In this document: positions 17,923 to 25,997 of the stretch, piece after piece | Layout: each line of letters starts with the position of its first letter | Numbering within the stretch: position 1 is the first letter of the stretch | Assembly (NCBI RefSeq): GCF_029016485.1 | Contig: NZ_CP092107.1 | Span: 1,736,001 to 1,800,000 of the forward strand | DNA length: 64,000 nt | Origin: Vibrio sp. JC009 | Lineage (GTDB): Bacteria; Pseudomonadota; Gammaproteobacteria; Enterobacterales; Vibrionaceae | Reading direction: 5' to 3' | Notes under the pieces: model-generated | What the model saw: the letters and a program-made list of their open reading frames with translations, nothing else | Databases searched by the model: none | What the model was told of the DNA's origin: nothing | Made by a program: the position numbers and the translations under genes

Positions 17923-19122
17923 ATGAACAAGAAACATCTTATCGAGATTACGATATTCCTCACCTATGCATTGTTTGCCATGTCTTGGGTAGCGGGTTCA
18001 ATGATGACAAAAGACATCATGTCCTACTACAACATTGATGGCATGGCAGCCGCTACCTGGATGACTAACGCAATTACCATAGCCAAGATTATTGGTAATT
18101 TGGCTGCAGCTTGGCTATTAATAAAAATGGGACCGAAGAAGGCTTTTTTAATCGCCTCGGTGTTAATTGTAGCTGGTGCGATTGGTGCATTCGCTTCAAA
18201 TTATCCACTTTACGTTTTTTCACGATTAGTAATGGGGTTTGGTGGAGCATTTGCGATCGTTTACTTCAACCCGATAGTTATTAATTATTTCTCAGCTGAA
18301 GAACGTCCATTAATTAATGGTATCAATGCTGCCGCATTTAACATGGGTAACCTGTTGGCACTATTATTCACCGGTTCTCTGCTTTCTAGTCTCGGAAGCT
18401 GGCAAAATGTAATTTTGGCTATTTCTGCAATCAGCTTAGCTATCTTAGTTGTTTGGTGGCTGATTAGTGATGACTTCTCGCTATCAAGCTCCTCAGATAA
18501 CAAAGAGCAAGCAGAATACACTTTAAAAGATGGCATGAAAGAGTCGGTAAATTGGTGGTTACCAATTGCTTATTCTGGTCTGCTTTTCTGCTACATTTCT
18601 GTTTTTGTACTATTCCCGTTAGTACCTACATTTGCTGCTGAAGCGAAATATCTTTCTTCAATTATGATAGGAGCAGGAATGGTAGGAACCGTCGTAGGTA
18701 TTATTGTAGCGAAGCGCTATTCTTTGCGCGTACCTGTTATCCGCTACTGTGGTTTAGCAATGACAGCGTTTGCTGCATTGATGATTACTACAGGGAATGC
18801 AACTATTGCTTACGCGGCAGCATTCATGGCGGGTTTCTTTATGTTTGTGCCAATGACGTCATTAGTAACCCTTCCTCAAGAACTACCAAACATGACGCCA
18901 GGTCGTATTACCGTTATCTTCGGTATGTTTTGGTCCATTTCTTATATGATAGAAACAGTGCTCATGTACTTGGCTGGTGTGCTCGCGGATACGACAGGCA
19001 ACATTGCGTATGCAGCGACGTTTGCGGTGATTTGTTCATCAACATTTTTCCTTGCAAGCTTCTTTTTGCCTGAAACAGGTAAGAAACCTGAACTCATCAA
19101 TGCTACAGCAAAAAGTGCTTAA
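17923..19122 (+). CDS. Major facilitator superfamily transporter
   Basis: Inner-membrane MFS carrier of 399 residues with about twelve helices in two halves joined by a polar loop near residues 185-205. The loop after helix 2 (MGPKKAFLIASV) is the usual MFS signature position, and FSRLVMGFGGAFAI follows. Substrate cannot be read. Position downstream of a shared operator motif suggests export or import of the short-chain acid handled by the cluster. The esterase start lies nine bases after the stop, so the two formed an operon before the IS insertion. Confidence 0.88.
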   Translation: MNKKHLIEITIFLTYALFAMSWVAGSMMTKDIMSYYNIDGMAAATWMTNAITIAKIIGNLAAAWLLIKMGPKKAFLIASVLIVAGAIGAFASNYPLYVFSRLVMGFGGAFAIVYFNPIVINYFSAEERPLINGINAAAFNMGNLLALLFTGSLLSSLGSWQNVILAISAISLAILVVWWLISDDFSLSSSSDNKEQAEYTLKDGMKESVNWWLPIAYSGLLFCYISVFVLFPLVPTFAAEAKYLSSIMIGAGMVGTVVGIIVAKRYSLRVPVIRYCGLAMTAFAALMITTGNATIAYAAAFMAGFFMFVPMTSLVTLPQELPNMTPGRITVIFGMFWSISYMIETVLMYLAGVLADTTGNIAYAATFAVICSSTFFLASFFLPETGKKPELINATAKSA

Positions 19123-19249
19123 GGAGGCCATATGCGTCAAATTAGTTCTAAGTTAGAAGCTTGGTTAGCAGACTTTAATGTCCTGGTTGATCCGCACCAA
19201 CAGTTTTGGACACTGAGTTAAGTGAGTACAATCACTAACGAGGTGAACC

Positions 19250-19534
19250 ATGACAAACAAAAAGAAACGTATTTTCCATTCTCCTGAATTTAAAGCTGAA
19301 GCTCTGAAGTTGGCAGAGAAAGTAGGAGTTGCTGCGGCAGCAAGACAACTCGGGCTACATGAATCACAGATCTATGGTTGGCGTAAAGCAGCCAAAAAAG
19401 ATACCACTACAACGCAACGGGAAAAGGATCTGGCTACTGAGGTCGCAAAGCTTAAGAGGCAATTGGCAGAGCAAGCTGAGGAGCTAGAGATCGTAAAAAA
19501 GGCCGCCACCTACTTCGCGAAGAATCAAAAGTAG
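19250..19534 (+). CDS. IS3-family transposase OrfA
   Basis: DNA-binding subunit of 94 residues. The helix-turn-helix region (FHSPEFKAEALKLAEKVGVAAAARQLGLHESQIYGW) is typical of HTH_Tnp_1 proteins, followed by a leucine-zipper-like coiled coil (VAKLKRQLAEQAEELEIVKK). A -1 frameshift near its end would join it to OrfB. GAGGTG precedes the ATG. Confidence 0.92.
   Translation: MTNKKKRIFHSPEFKAEALKLAEKVGVAAAARQLGLHESQIYGWRKAAKKDTTTTQREKDLATEVAKLKRQLAEQAEELEIVKKAATYFAKNQK
19495..19501 (+). other. Slippery heptamer for -1 programmed frameshifting
   Basis: A_AAA_AAG in the orfA frame, eleven codons before the orfA stop. A -1 slip enters the frame that is open through to orfB and would make the OrfAB transposase, as known for IS3 elements. 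Confidence 0.75.
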
Positions 19535-19548
19535 ATTGCTATGAATTT

Positions 19549-20400
19549 ATGCTCGAACACCTACTGTATTTCAGTGTCGTCCGTATGGCTAAGGTGTTCG
19601 GAGTATCTCGAAGTGGGTTTTATTACTGGGTTGAGCATCGCCACAAGGCCATTCAGCGCGAAGATAGCCGTAAGGTGCTCGATACCAAGGTCAAAGAGGC
19701 TTTTGACAGCAGTAAAGGCCGTGATGGCGCGAGACGTATCCAAAAAGAACTGGCAGAGAACGGTGATAGTCGCAACGTCAAAACCATTGCCGCCAGTATG
19801 AAACGTCAGGATTTGACCCCAAAAGCTGCACGCAAGTTTAAGTGTACAACGGACAGCAAGCATAAAATGCCTGTTGCTCCGAACCTGTTGGCTCAAGATT
19901 TTAACGCAACGGCTCCGAACCAAAAGTGGGCTGGCGATATTACCTATCTTGCCACTAGCGAAGGCTGGTTATATTTGGCGGTCATTATTGATCTTTACTC
20001 TCGTCAGGTGATCGGCTGGTCTATGGATACAAGAATGACGGCAACTCTGGTCTGCGATGCACTATCGATGGCTCTGTTCCGTCGAGGATTTCCTGAGCAG
20101 GTTATTGTTCATAGTGATCGAGGTAGCCAGTACTGTTCAAAAGACTATCGAGATCTCATAACTGCTTATAATCTAAAACAAAGTATGAGTAGAAAAGGAA
20201 ATTGCTGGGATAACGCTTGTGTTGAGAGCTTCTTCCATTCAATGAAAGTTGAAGCGATCCAATATGAGCCTATCATGACGAGAGGCGAGATGCGCCAAAC
20301 GATCTTTGAGTATATAGAGGTTGATTATAATCGGACAAGAAGGCACAGTGCTCTTGGGTATCTGAGCCCAGTTAACTTTGAAAATCAAAATGTCGCTTAA
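19549..20400 (+). CDS. IS3-family transposase OrfB (DDE integrase domain)
   Basis: Catalytic domain of 283 residues. After an HTH_21 segment (VSRSGFYYW) comes the rve integrase core with the DDE triad: Asp in WAGDITY, Asp in HSDRGSQY, and Glu in NACVESFF with the usual Lys seven residues later. The C terminus YNRTRRHSALGYLSPVNFE is the family ending. It probably acts as the OrfAB fusion. The gene looks intact, so the element may be active. Confidence 0.92.
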   Translation: MLEHLLYFSVVRMAKVFGVSRSGFYYWVEHRHKAIQREDSRKVLDTKVKEAFDSSKGRDGARRIQKELAENGDSRNVKTIAASMKRQDLTPKAARKFKCTTDSKHKMPVAPNLLAQDFNATAPNQKWAGDITYLATSEGWLYLAVIIDLYSRQVIGWSMDTRMTATLVCDALSMALFRRGFPEQVIVHSDRGSQYCSKDYRDLITAYNLKQSMSRKGNCWDNACVESFFHSMKVEAIQYEPIMTRGEMRQTIFEYIEVDYNRTRRHSALGYLSPVNFENQNVA

Positions 20401-21337
20401 TGAAGTGTCCAGTCTGGCTGGAGCAGATCAGGTTACCCAGCTAGTAGAAAATGGCTTTAAAGCAAATGCGACCAACGCTCGCGAGGGTTTGGCAAATCTA
20501 ACTAAAGGTTTGGTTACAGATATCCCTGAGGTGGCATCTATTCAAGATGATGTGGTTATCGGAGGTGAATATGCAGTACCTGTGCGTATCTATAATCCTG
20601 AGCCAACCAAAGCACTACCAGTATTGGTTTATTATCATGGTGGTGGCCATATGGCTGGCAGCGTAACGGTTTATGACCCGATTTGTCGTAAGCTTGCATT
20701 AGCCACCAATCATATTGTAGTGGCTGCGGAATATCGTCTCGCTCCAGAGTGTCCGTACCCTGCAGGTATTAATGATGCTTACTCAGTGGTTCAACATATT
20801 TGGACTGTACTTGATGAAAGGAAAGTCAATTATCTGCCTAAGCTTTCGATTGCAGGTGATTCTGGTGGCGGAGCACTAGTAGCAACCGTTAGCGCAAGAG
20901 CACAGTTCGACGATGTGGTCTCAATTGAAAAGCAGGTGATGATTTACCCAAGCCTCGATTACACAATGGACAGTGCTTCGATGGAAGAGAATGCGACTGG
21001 CTATTTACTGCAAAAAGGAAAGATTGCATGGTACTTCGACAACTACTTCCAAAATGGAGAAGATCGTAAGCAAGCTTCACCACTGTACCAACCAATGACA
21101 GCACAGTTACCTGAAACTCTCTTGTTTACCGCAGAGTTCTGTCCGTTAAGAGACGAAGGTATCGCGTACTGTGAAATGGCCCAGGCCGCTGGCGCAAGCG
21201 TCGAGCACTATCACTTCAACGACATGATCCACACCTTCGTTAACATGGAAGATCTTGTTAAAGAAGAGTGTCAACTGACCTATCAAAAAATCAGCGAGTT
21301 TTTAAACCGCTAGATCTTTCTGTATGGTGCCCAAACT

Positions 21338-21416
21338 CTAGTACCTAAACACAGAAGTTATGATCGATTGAATTTAGTACACCAAGGTGGTGTCTCACCT
21401 CTTTGGTGTACTAAAG
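21338..21416 (+). repeat. Solo end of the IS630-type element, containing a terminator-like hairpin
   Basis: These 79 bases match 61774-61852, the left end of the complete IS630 element, with a single mismatch. The copy starts at CTAG, includes the terminal repeat GTACCTAAACACAG and an inner hairpin (TTTAGTACACCAA paired with TTGGTGTACTAAA). Here the stem is followed by TTTTTT, so it could terminate transcription from the esterase side. No transposase or right end follows. Confidence 0.8.
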
Positions 21417-22171
21417 TTTTTTAACGGGTATAAAGGCATATCAACAACCAAAATGAACTAACTAGCAATATTGCATGAGAAACTCTGTTCCATATTCCAT
21501 CAGGGGATTTCGGAGAGCAACTACGGATTTACTACCTCTACGTTTCCGGCTTGGTGATCACACATACGATTCCGGGCATGGGCTGTTCCGGGTGTTGTCG
21601 AACTCCCTGATTGTCGAACTCCCTGATTCAGGCTCACTTCGGGACAAAAGCTCGTTGGAGTATATGCCTAAAATGGTTCTGCTTTTCGGGACTATTCTTC
21701 TATTATTTAATAGTCTCACAAACAGATAGACACCCAGAAGGAGCTTACTTTGGCAAAATTTTTGAGTGCCCTCATCCTACGAAGATACGGTAAGTATCTA
21801 TGAGCTGTTGTGTGACAATACAAAAGAGGATTTAGTGATAATTCAGTGGCCGATGTTTGTGATATAAAGTATTGATCGAAAAATAGGCGCTGAATATGCT
21901 GTGAAGCTTAACTGAAGGCACTTTAGAGCAAATATTGTCCATCGATGCTTATTTTCGCTGGGAAGAATTTGGTGACGCTTATTTGTGGATAAACTCGTAG
22001 GCTAAAGTGCCATTCCTCATTTGTCTGAATTGATGTAGTAAATACGTCTGGCTTTAGAACTATTCTATCCATGCATGTCTTAGAATTGACACTCTAGCAT
22101 TTCCTTTCGATATCATCCTGCCCTTTTGCTCTTACACCACCTAAGCTGAATTCTATATTGAATACCACAGG
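21417..22171. other. Non-coding accessory stretch
   Basis: 755 bases with no convincing gene. It contains a direct duplication of TTGTCGAACTCCCTGA near 21595-21625, and a patch (GTTCCGGGTGTT followed by GGGACAAAAGC) also found near 24600. A 10-base inverted pair, GGCACTTTAG near 21917 and CTAAAGTGCC near 22002, brackets the stretch before the HEPN gene. Confidence 0.4.
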
Positions 22172-23197
22172 ATGAAACGAAATATGGAAATGGCTATGAC
22201 CTTTAAAGAGCTAAACTGGATAGGTGCGGAGTTTTCGTTATTTGTTCCTTTTGATGTGAAGAATAGCTTTGGAACTGGAAATTTTGGGAATAAGTGTGAA
22301 TACAAGGTTATTGGCTCAAGGGGGCCCGGACATATATACTTTCTACGCTCTTATAAGCAAGTACCACATTATTTTCCATTAGCAGTGGCTGAAGGGGCTA
22401 AAGTTGATGTTGATAGGTATGGCCAGCTTTCGAGAAGCATAGTTTTGGTTGCTTTGCCAAAATGCACACTCATTGATTTAGGTATAACATCTGATGAGTT
22501 CGAAGATAAAACGTTTGAGAATGAAATCGACGGCAAAGTACTAGCGTATTCCTTGGAGTTGCTTAATAAATTTGCTGCGAAGTATGCCCAAGTTACAAAC
22601 GACTTTTGGGTATCTATTCCAACAAAAGAAGAAATTTTATCTCATAAAATTATAAGAGCAGACCGCGGTTCGAAGAGAATCCCGACACTTAAAATGTTTC
22701 CAGAAAAAACGTATTTTAGTGGAGGTAAGGGGCACTTTATATCAACAACCAAAGATTGCTTATTGAGGGAAATGTTACGAGAGGAAAGCCCAGATACTGT
22801 TGATCTCTTGCTTTTATCAGCCAAAGATTTTATCAGCCGTGAACAATTTGCATTAGCTATCGTTCAGTGTGCTGTTGCCTTCGAGTACTATATATACAAC
22901 GACCTAATCGAGTTTCCCAGTAAAACTAAGAGAAAACAGTTCATGGATAAGCATACAAAAAAACCTGACTGTGGCTGTCATATTGGTATCAACGAGTTTT
23001 GTCGAACAGGAATTAGTGAGTTTCTGGGCATAGAATTTTCCTCTACAGGTGAATTTGAAAACATAGTCAGCAATGTCACATCTGTTCGAAATAAAATTGT
23101 GCACGGCACTCCAGTCAAGGTTGATAAGGAGCAAGCGGATTTAGCGATCAGTTCAACAATCAATGCTATAGGCTACCTTGAAAAACGCCGCCTTTGA
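22172..23197 (+). CDS. Hypothetical protein with a C-terminal HEPN-like domain
   Basis: Protein of up to 341 residues not recognised as a named family. The C-terminal third, about residues 205-340, is helical (DLLLLSAKDFISREQFALAIVQCAVAFEYYI) and ends with RNKIVHG, an R-X4-H motif placed as in HEPN domains of the ApeA/DUF4145 kind, many of which are RNases. The N-terminal 200 residues look like a beta-rich sensor domain without known motifs. Several in-frame ATGs (22172, 22184, 22190, 22196) precede the conserved part and none has a strong ribosome site. It lies in accessory DNA with toxin-antitoxin genes, so a defence role is possible but unproven. Confidence 0.55.
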   Translation: MKRNMEMAMTFKELNWIGAEFSLFVPFDVKNSFGTGNFGNKCEYKVIGSRGPGHIYFLRSYKQVPHYFPLAVAEGAKVDVDRYGQLSRSIVLVALPKCTLIDLGITSDEFEDKTFENEIDGKVLAYSLELLNKFAAKYAQVTNDFWVSIPTKEEILSHKIIRADRGSKRIPTLKMFPEKTYFSGGKGHFISTTKDCLLREMLREESPDTVDLLLLSAKDFISREQFALAIVQCAVAFEYYIYNDLIEFPSKTKRKQFMDKHTKKPDCGCHIGINEFCRTGISEFLGIEFSSTGEFENIVSNVTSVRNKIVHGTPVKVDKEQADLAISSTINAIGYLEKRRL

Positions 23198-23592
23198 GAG
23201 TTAGAAATAGAAAATAATTATGAAGGCATATCAAAGTTTGTTGAAAAATGATGTGTGTGGCATTACTCAAGTTAAATGGGCCTGTCAAGTTAAATGGGCC
23301 GGTACCTCGTTCCGGGACATTATCGAGTTACGGTATAGGGACGATTTATATCCGTCAGCAACTTTTAAGCAGCAAAATAGCATCACTTTGCTTGATGTCG
23401 TCGATGGAAGTTTCTGGACAGAACTGAGCATGCTATAGCTCTGTTATTTCATGTGGTATTTGCATTACTATGTTGTAAATATGCATCTCAACTCTGTCGA
23501 CACAACGAAAGCCTTAAGTTTTCCCATACCATGACAGTTTGTCCCTTCTAATGTACAATTAACTTCGTGAGCCCCCTTAAGGAACTACTTAT
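23198..23592. other. Intergenic stretch with a short tandem repeat
   Basis: 395 bases without a credible gene. A 16-base unit, TCAAGTTAAATGGGCC, is directly repeated at about 23267-23299 with two bases between copies. The last 70 bases hold the promoter region of the Fic pair. Confidence 0.4.
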
Positions 23593-23745
23593 ATGCCATC
23601 AGTCTCAAATCCATCCCCACGGAAAGGCAAGTTCATTCCAAACCTTGAAAACTACAAAACAAGCCTTAGTTATGAAGGTATAACGCAAAAAGACAAAAAC
23701 AAAGCTCGTTCTATTTCTGAATTGAAACGTAAATATGCGCGATAA
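23593..23745 (+). CDS. Small antitoxin of a Fic toxin (class I, SxxxEG motif)
   Basis: A 50-residue frame begins after AAGGAA and overlaps the start of the Fic gene by 11 bases. It carries SLSYEG, matching the (S/T)xxxE(G/N) inhibitory helix motif by which class I antitoxins (VbhA, FicA/YhfG) place a Glu in the Fic active site and block ATP. The basic C terminus KRKYAR is also typical. Overlap and motif together make this an antitoxin with fair confidence although the protein is very short. Confidence 0.75.
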   Translation: MPSVSNPSPRKGKFIPNLENYKTSLSYEGITQKDKNKARSISELKRKYAR

Positions 23746-24328
23746 GTACGGTGCGAATAACGATAAGTACTGCTATCAGGATACTGACGTTTTAATCAAT
23801 ATTCTAAATATACGTGACGCTGAAGAATTAGAAGAGGCAGAAGTCGCTTTTACCACAGAAAGATACCGTACCTACCAAAGCGACATCAACGAGCTTAACC
23901 AGCTAGACTTTTCTCACTTAAAACACTTACATTTATATCTATTTCAGGATCTCTATTCGTGGGCAGGAAAAGTACGAGAAATCGATATCTCAAAGGGTAA
24001 TACTCGCTTTTGTACCTTTTCCAGAATTGAACCAGAAGCAGAGAAACTGTTTAAGATCATCCCAACATTAAGCAGTGTCGCTTCTACAACAGAACTAATA
24101 GAAAACTTAGCAAGCCTATTTTGTGAACTCAATTTACTTCACCCGTTCAGAGAGGGCAATGGCCGAACATTACGATTCTTTTTTGAGGAATTACTCTTCG
24201 TTTTGGGGTATGAAGTAAGGTGGCCGCAACTAACTCAGCAAGACTGGATAAATGCAAATGTTGCCGGAGTATATCTCGATCTTAAGCCTCTAATCGCTAT
24301 TTTTAAAGAGGCAATACTTCCTCAATGA
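23735..24328 (+). CDS. Fic/Doc-family protein AMPylating toxin
   Basis: Fic protein of 197 residues. The catalytic motif HPFREGNGRTLR is complete (catalytic His, Glu/Asp position for metal, and both Arg). The flap region LFQDLYSWAGKVREIDISKGNTRFC matches FicT/VbhT proteins. It would transfer AMP from ATP to a target protein; in this class DNA gyrase and topoisomerase IV are known targets. No internal SxxxEG helix is evident, which agrees with control by the separate upstream antitoxin. It is translated with overlap from that antitoxin. Confidence 0.9.
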   Translation: MRDKYGANNDKYCYQDTDVLINILNIRDAEELEEAEVAFTTERYRTYQSDINELNQLDFSHLKHLHLYLFQDLYSWAGKVREIDISKGNTRFCTFSRIEPEAEKLFKIIPTLSSVASTTELIENLASLFCELNLLHPFREGNGRTLRFFFEELLFVLGYEVRWPQLTQQDWINANVAGVYLDLKPLIAIFKEAILPQ

Positions 24329-24800
24329 AATCTTGTTTTAATGCATACGTATGCAAATGGTAATCTGAGTCTTTCCTGATGTGGGATGAAAAGAAATGGG
24401 AGTTATCGTGCTCCCCTTCCCGGAGAGGTGTTATTAGAAAAATTATCGCCCCGTAGAGGATAACCTAGACACCGTCCTCTGAGATTCTCTACTTCTCCAG
24501 AAAAGGTCCTTTGATAGCCCGGAATCATTCTGCAAAATCGCGAGATCTTTCGGTTTCGACTCCGGTTTGATCGTGACCTCCTCTCGACACCCCGAACAGG
24601 ACAGTTCCGGGTGTTCTGACTCCATTAGGGACAAAAGCGAGCCAGCTACCATGAACACAATCTACCTATCGAGCGAGATCTGATTTATCAAATCAAAAAA
24701 TCACTGTTTTCTAGCGGCAGCTAACCAACAGTGATACCTTGCCTGAAAACAATAAATGAACTATTGTGTGTACATAGTTTTGTACAATTAAGAGTCTGAT
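24329..24800. other. Non-coding stretch before the Phd/ParE pair
   Basis: 472 bases without a supported gene. It includes a GGGAG...CTCCC hairpin near 24396-24416 and, near 24605-24645, the patch GTTCCGGGTGTT ... GGGACAAAAGC that resembles 21580-21655. The final 60 bases presumably hold the promoter and operator of the toxin-antitoxin pair. Confidence 0.35.
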
Positions 24801-25082
24801 ATGAGCCGTATACATTTCGATAAAGACATACAACCGTTGTCAGAATTTCGCGCTGGCGTAACCTCATTTATAAAGCAAATAAACGAAACTCGACGTCCAT
24901 TGGTAATCACTCAACGTGGTAAAGGTGTTGCAGTGGTACTTGATGTCGCTGAATATGAAGCCATGCAAGAGAAAATCGAGCTATTGGAAGAAATGCGTAC
25001 CGCTGAAGCTCAATTAGCATCTGGCCTGAGTGTTTCTAATGAAGATGCACGAGCTCAAGTATTAGGACGTATTAAAGAATGA
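24801..25082 (+). CDS. Phd/YefM-family antitoxin
   Basis: Antitoxin of 93 residues. The N-terminal DNA-binding domain (PLSEFRAGVTSFIKQINETRRPLVITQRGKGVAVVLDVAEYEAM) is characteristic of Phd/YefM. The C-terminal tail would wrap and neutralise the toxin. Its last bases overlap the toxin start by four (ATGA), the usual coupling. Such proteins repress their own operon, increasingly so when bound to the toxin. Confidence 0.92.
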   Translation: MSRIHFDKDIQPLSEFRAGVTSFIKQINETRRPLVITQRGKGVAVVLDVAEYEAMQEKIELLEEMRTAEAQLASGLSVSNEDARAQVLGRIKE

Positions 25083-25366
25083 AGGTAGTTTGGTCCCCTT
25101 TGGCATTACAAAAATTAGGCGATGCAGCCGAATTTATCTCATTGGACAATCCATCAGCAGCCAGGAAGTGGGTGGATGAAGTCTTTGATAAAGCTGAATT
25201 ACTTGCTTCGATGCCAGAGATGGGGCGTATGGTTCCTGAAATGCCGAATACAAACTATCGGGAAGTTATATTCGGTCATTACAGGATCATTTACAGCATA
25301 AGCCATGAGATTCGGGTATTAACTGTTCGTAATTGTCGCCAAATTCTTACGGATGATGCTCTTTAG
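25079..25366 (+). CDS. RelE/ParE-family toxin
   Basis: Toxin of 95 residues with the family start VVWSPLALQKLGDAAEFI and the C-terminal strand YREVIFGHYRIIYSI followed by IRVLTVRNCRQ. The spacing (SLDNPSAARKWVDEVFDKAELL) is closer to ParE gyrase poisons than to ribosome-dependent RelE, but that cannot be settled by reading. It pairs with the overlapping upstream antitoxin. Confidence 0.9.
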   Translation: MKVVWSPLALQKLGDAAEFISLDNPSAARKWVDEVFDKAELLASMPEMGRMVPEMPNTNYREVIFGHYRIIYSISHEIRVLTVRNCRQILTDDAL

Positions 25367-25439
25367 CTCCATCCATATCGCTTACTCACTTATTTAAGAC
25401 CGATAAGTACAAGGCAATATTTATCAGCCGTAAATTTTT

Positions 25440-25469
25440 CTAACTCGCTTTCCGGCGAAAGCGAGTTAG
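25440..25469. other. Perfect 13-bp-arm hairpin between convergent genes
   Basis: CTAACTCGCTTTC pairs exactly with GAAAGCGAGTTAG around CGGC. It sits between the toxin and the minus-strand RHH gene. It lacks a T-run on either strand at the right place but is otherwise terminator-like, and may act on both. Confidence 0.55.
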
Positions 25470-25493
25470 AAAGACCTGATTGTTGCAGGCTAG

Positions 25494-25913
25494 TTATCTT
25501 TGGTTAACTATCTGCCGAACTAACAAACGCGTCCATGGCTTTCCATCCGGAGTAAACTTTTCCATCTGATTTAACCTATCAGCAATCTGCTGGTGGAACA
25601 TGCCTTGTGAATGCCATTGCTTTGCCAGAATTACTGCAGAATCTTCTATCTCTTGGACCTCTGTGAGTACAGAAACATCGGCTACTGTACTCACATCAGG
25701 AACTGCTGTGCTTCTGGTCAGTGCGCACATTTCAGATATTTGGTGTGTGTTTGCTATCTTTTCCCTACATGCATTTTTTACCCACTGAGAAAAGCTTATG
25801 TCATCAGGCTTAACTTCATGAATATCAGCCAATAACTCATGCTCAAACCGTATGTTTTTTTTCGCTGATTGGCGGTTAGTATTGCTGTTCAGTACAACGA
25901 CTATTTTCTTCAT
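25494..25913 (-). CDS. Ribbon-helix-helix-like small protein of the integrative element
   Basis: Protein of 139 residues of no named family. Residues 15-55 (KKNIRFEHELLADIHEV ... SFSQWVKNACREKI) look like a ribbon-helix-helix DNA-binding unit. The C-terminal 45 residues (GMFHQQIADRLNQMEKFTPDGKPWTRLLVRQIV) resemble a small helix-turn-helix of the kind found in site-specific recombinases. Three copies of a TGTGCGCACA-like palindrome lie at and upstream of its start, so autoregulation is likely. It is the distal gene of the leftward integrase module. Confidence 0.6.
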   Translation of the reverse strand: MKKIVVVLNSNTNRQSAKKNIRFEHELLADIHEVKPDDISFSQWVKNACREKIANTHQISEMCALTRSTAVPDVSTVADVSVLTEVQEIEDSAVILAKQWHSQGMFHQQIADRLNQMEKFTPDGKPWTRLLVRQIVNQR

Positions 25914-25980
25914 GGGCGCACATCAATTTAAGATAACAAGAAAGAGTGTGCGCACGATTCGGACTTGAACTGTGCGCACA
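25913..25980. promoter_or_regulatory. Three TGTGCGCACA-type sites before the RHH gene
   Basis: TGTGCGCACA at 25971-25980, TGTGCGCAC at 25947-25955 and TGGGCGCACA at 25913-25922 overlapping the start codon. The core GTGCGCAC is self-complementary. Clustered palindromes over a promoter are typical of RHH repressors, which makes this a candidate autoregulatory operator. Confidence 0.55.
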
Positions 25981-25997
25981 GCTTGGATGGTTCACCT

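Larger units (their letters stand above)
19207..20411 (+). mobile_element. IS3-family insertion sequence (about 1.2 kb)
   Basis: Bounded by imperfect terminal inverted repeats. The left end reads TGGACACTGAGTTAAGTGA and the right end, on the other strand, TGGACACTTCATTAAGCGA. It encodes overlapping orfA and orfB with an A6G slippery site. No clean target duplication is visible at these ends; CAGT occurs at 19201-19204 and 20410-20413 and would require ends displaced by two bases. It disrupts the esterase gene. Confidence 0.88.
19132..21313 (+). pseudogene. Alpha/beta hydrolase (HSL-type esterase) split by an IS3-family element
   Basis: A strong AAGGAGG site and ATG at 19132 start a frame of 25 codons (MRQISSKLEAWLADFN...) that runs into the insertion sequence at 19207. 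The remainder resumes after 20411 and ends at 21313. The 3' part carries YYHGGGH (oxyanion hole), EYRLAPE, the nucleophile in GDSGGG, and Asp/His in LRDEG and IHTF, so the catalytic machinery is intact but detached from the start. The two parts are not in the same frame when the element is removed, so a small change accompanied insertion. A 311-codon frame starting inside the IS (20378) could still give a near-complete enzyme with an altered N terminus. Confidence 0.82.

Noticed and set aside
21475..21793. Small overlapping open frames of 60-84 codons
   Set aside because: No ribosome sites, no recognisable protein pattern, and the sequence contains short duplications typical of non-coding debris.
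23220..23438. 72-codon open frame after the HEPN gene
   Set aside because: It spans a 16-base tandem duplication, has no ribosome site and no protein-like pattern.
21417..25366. Superintegron cassette array (HEPN, Fic, Phd/ParE as cassettes)
   Set aside because: The gene content fits, but no VCR-like attC repeats with core sites were found between the genes, and a tyrosine integrase at a tRNA gene explains accessory DNA here.
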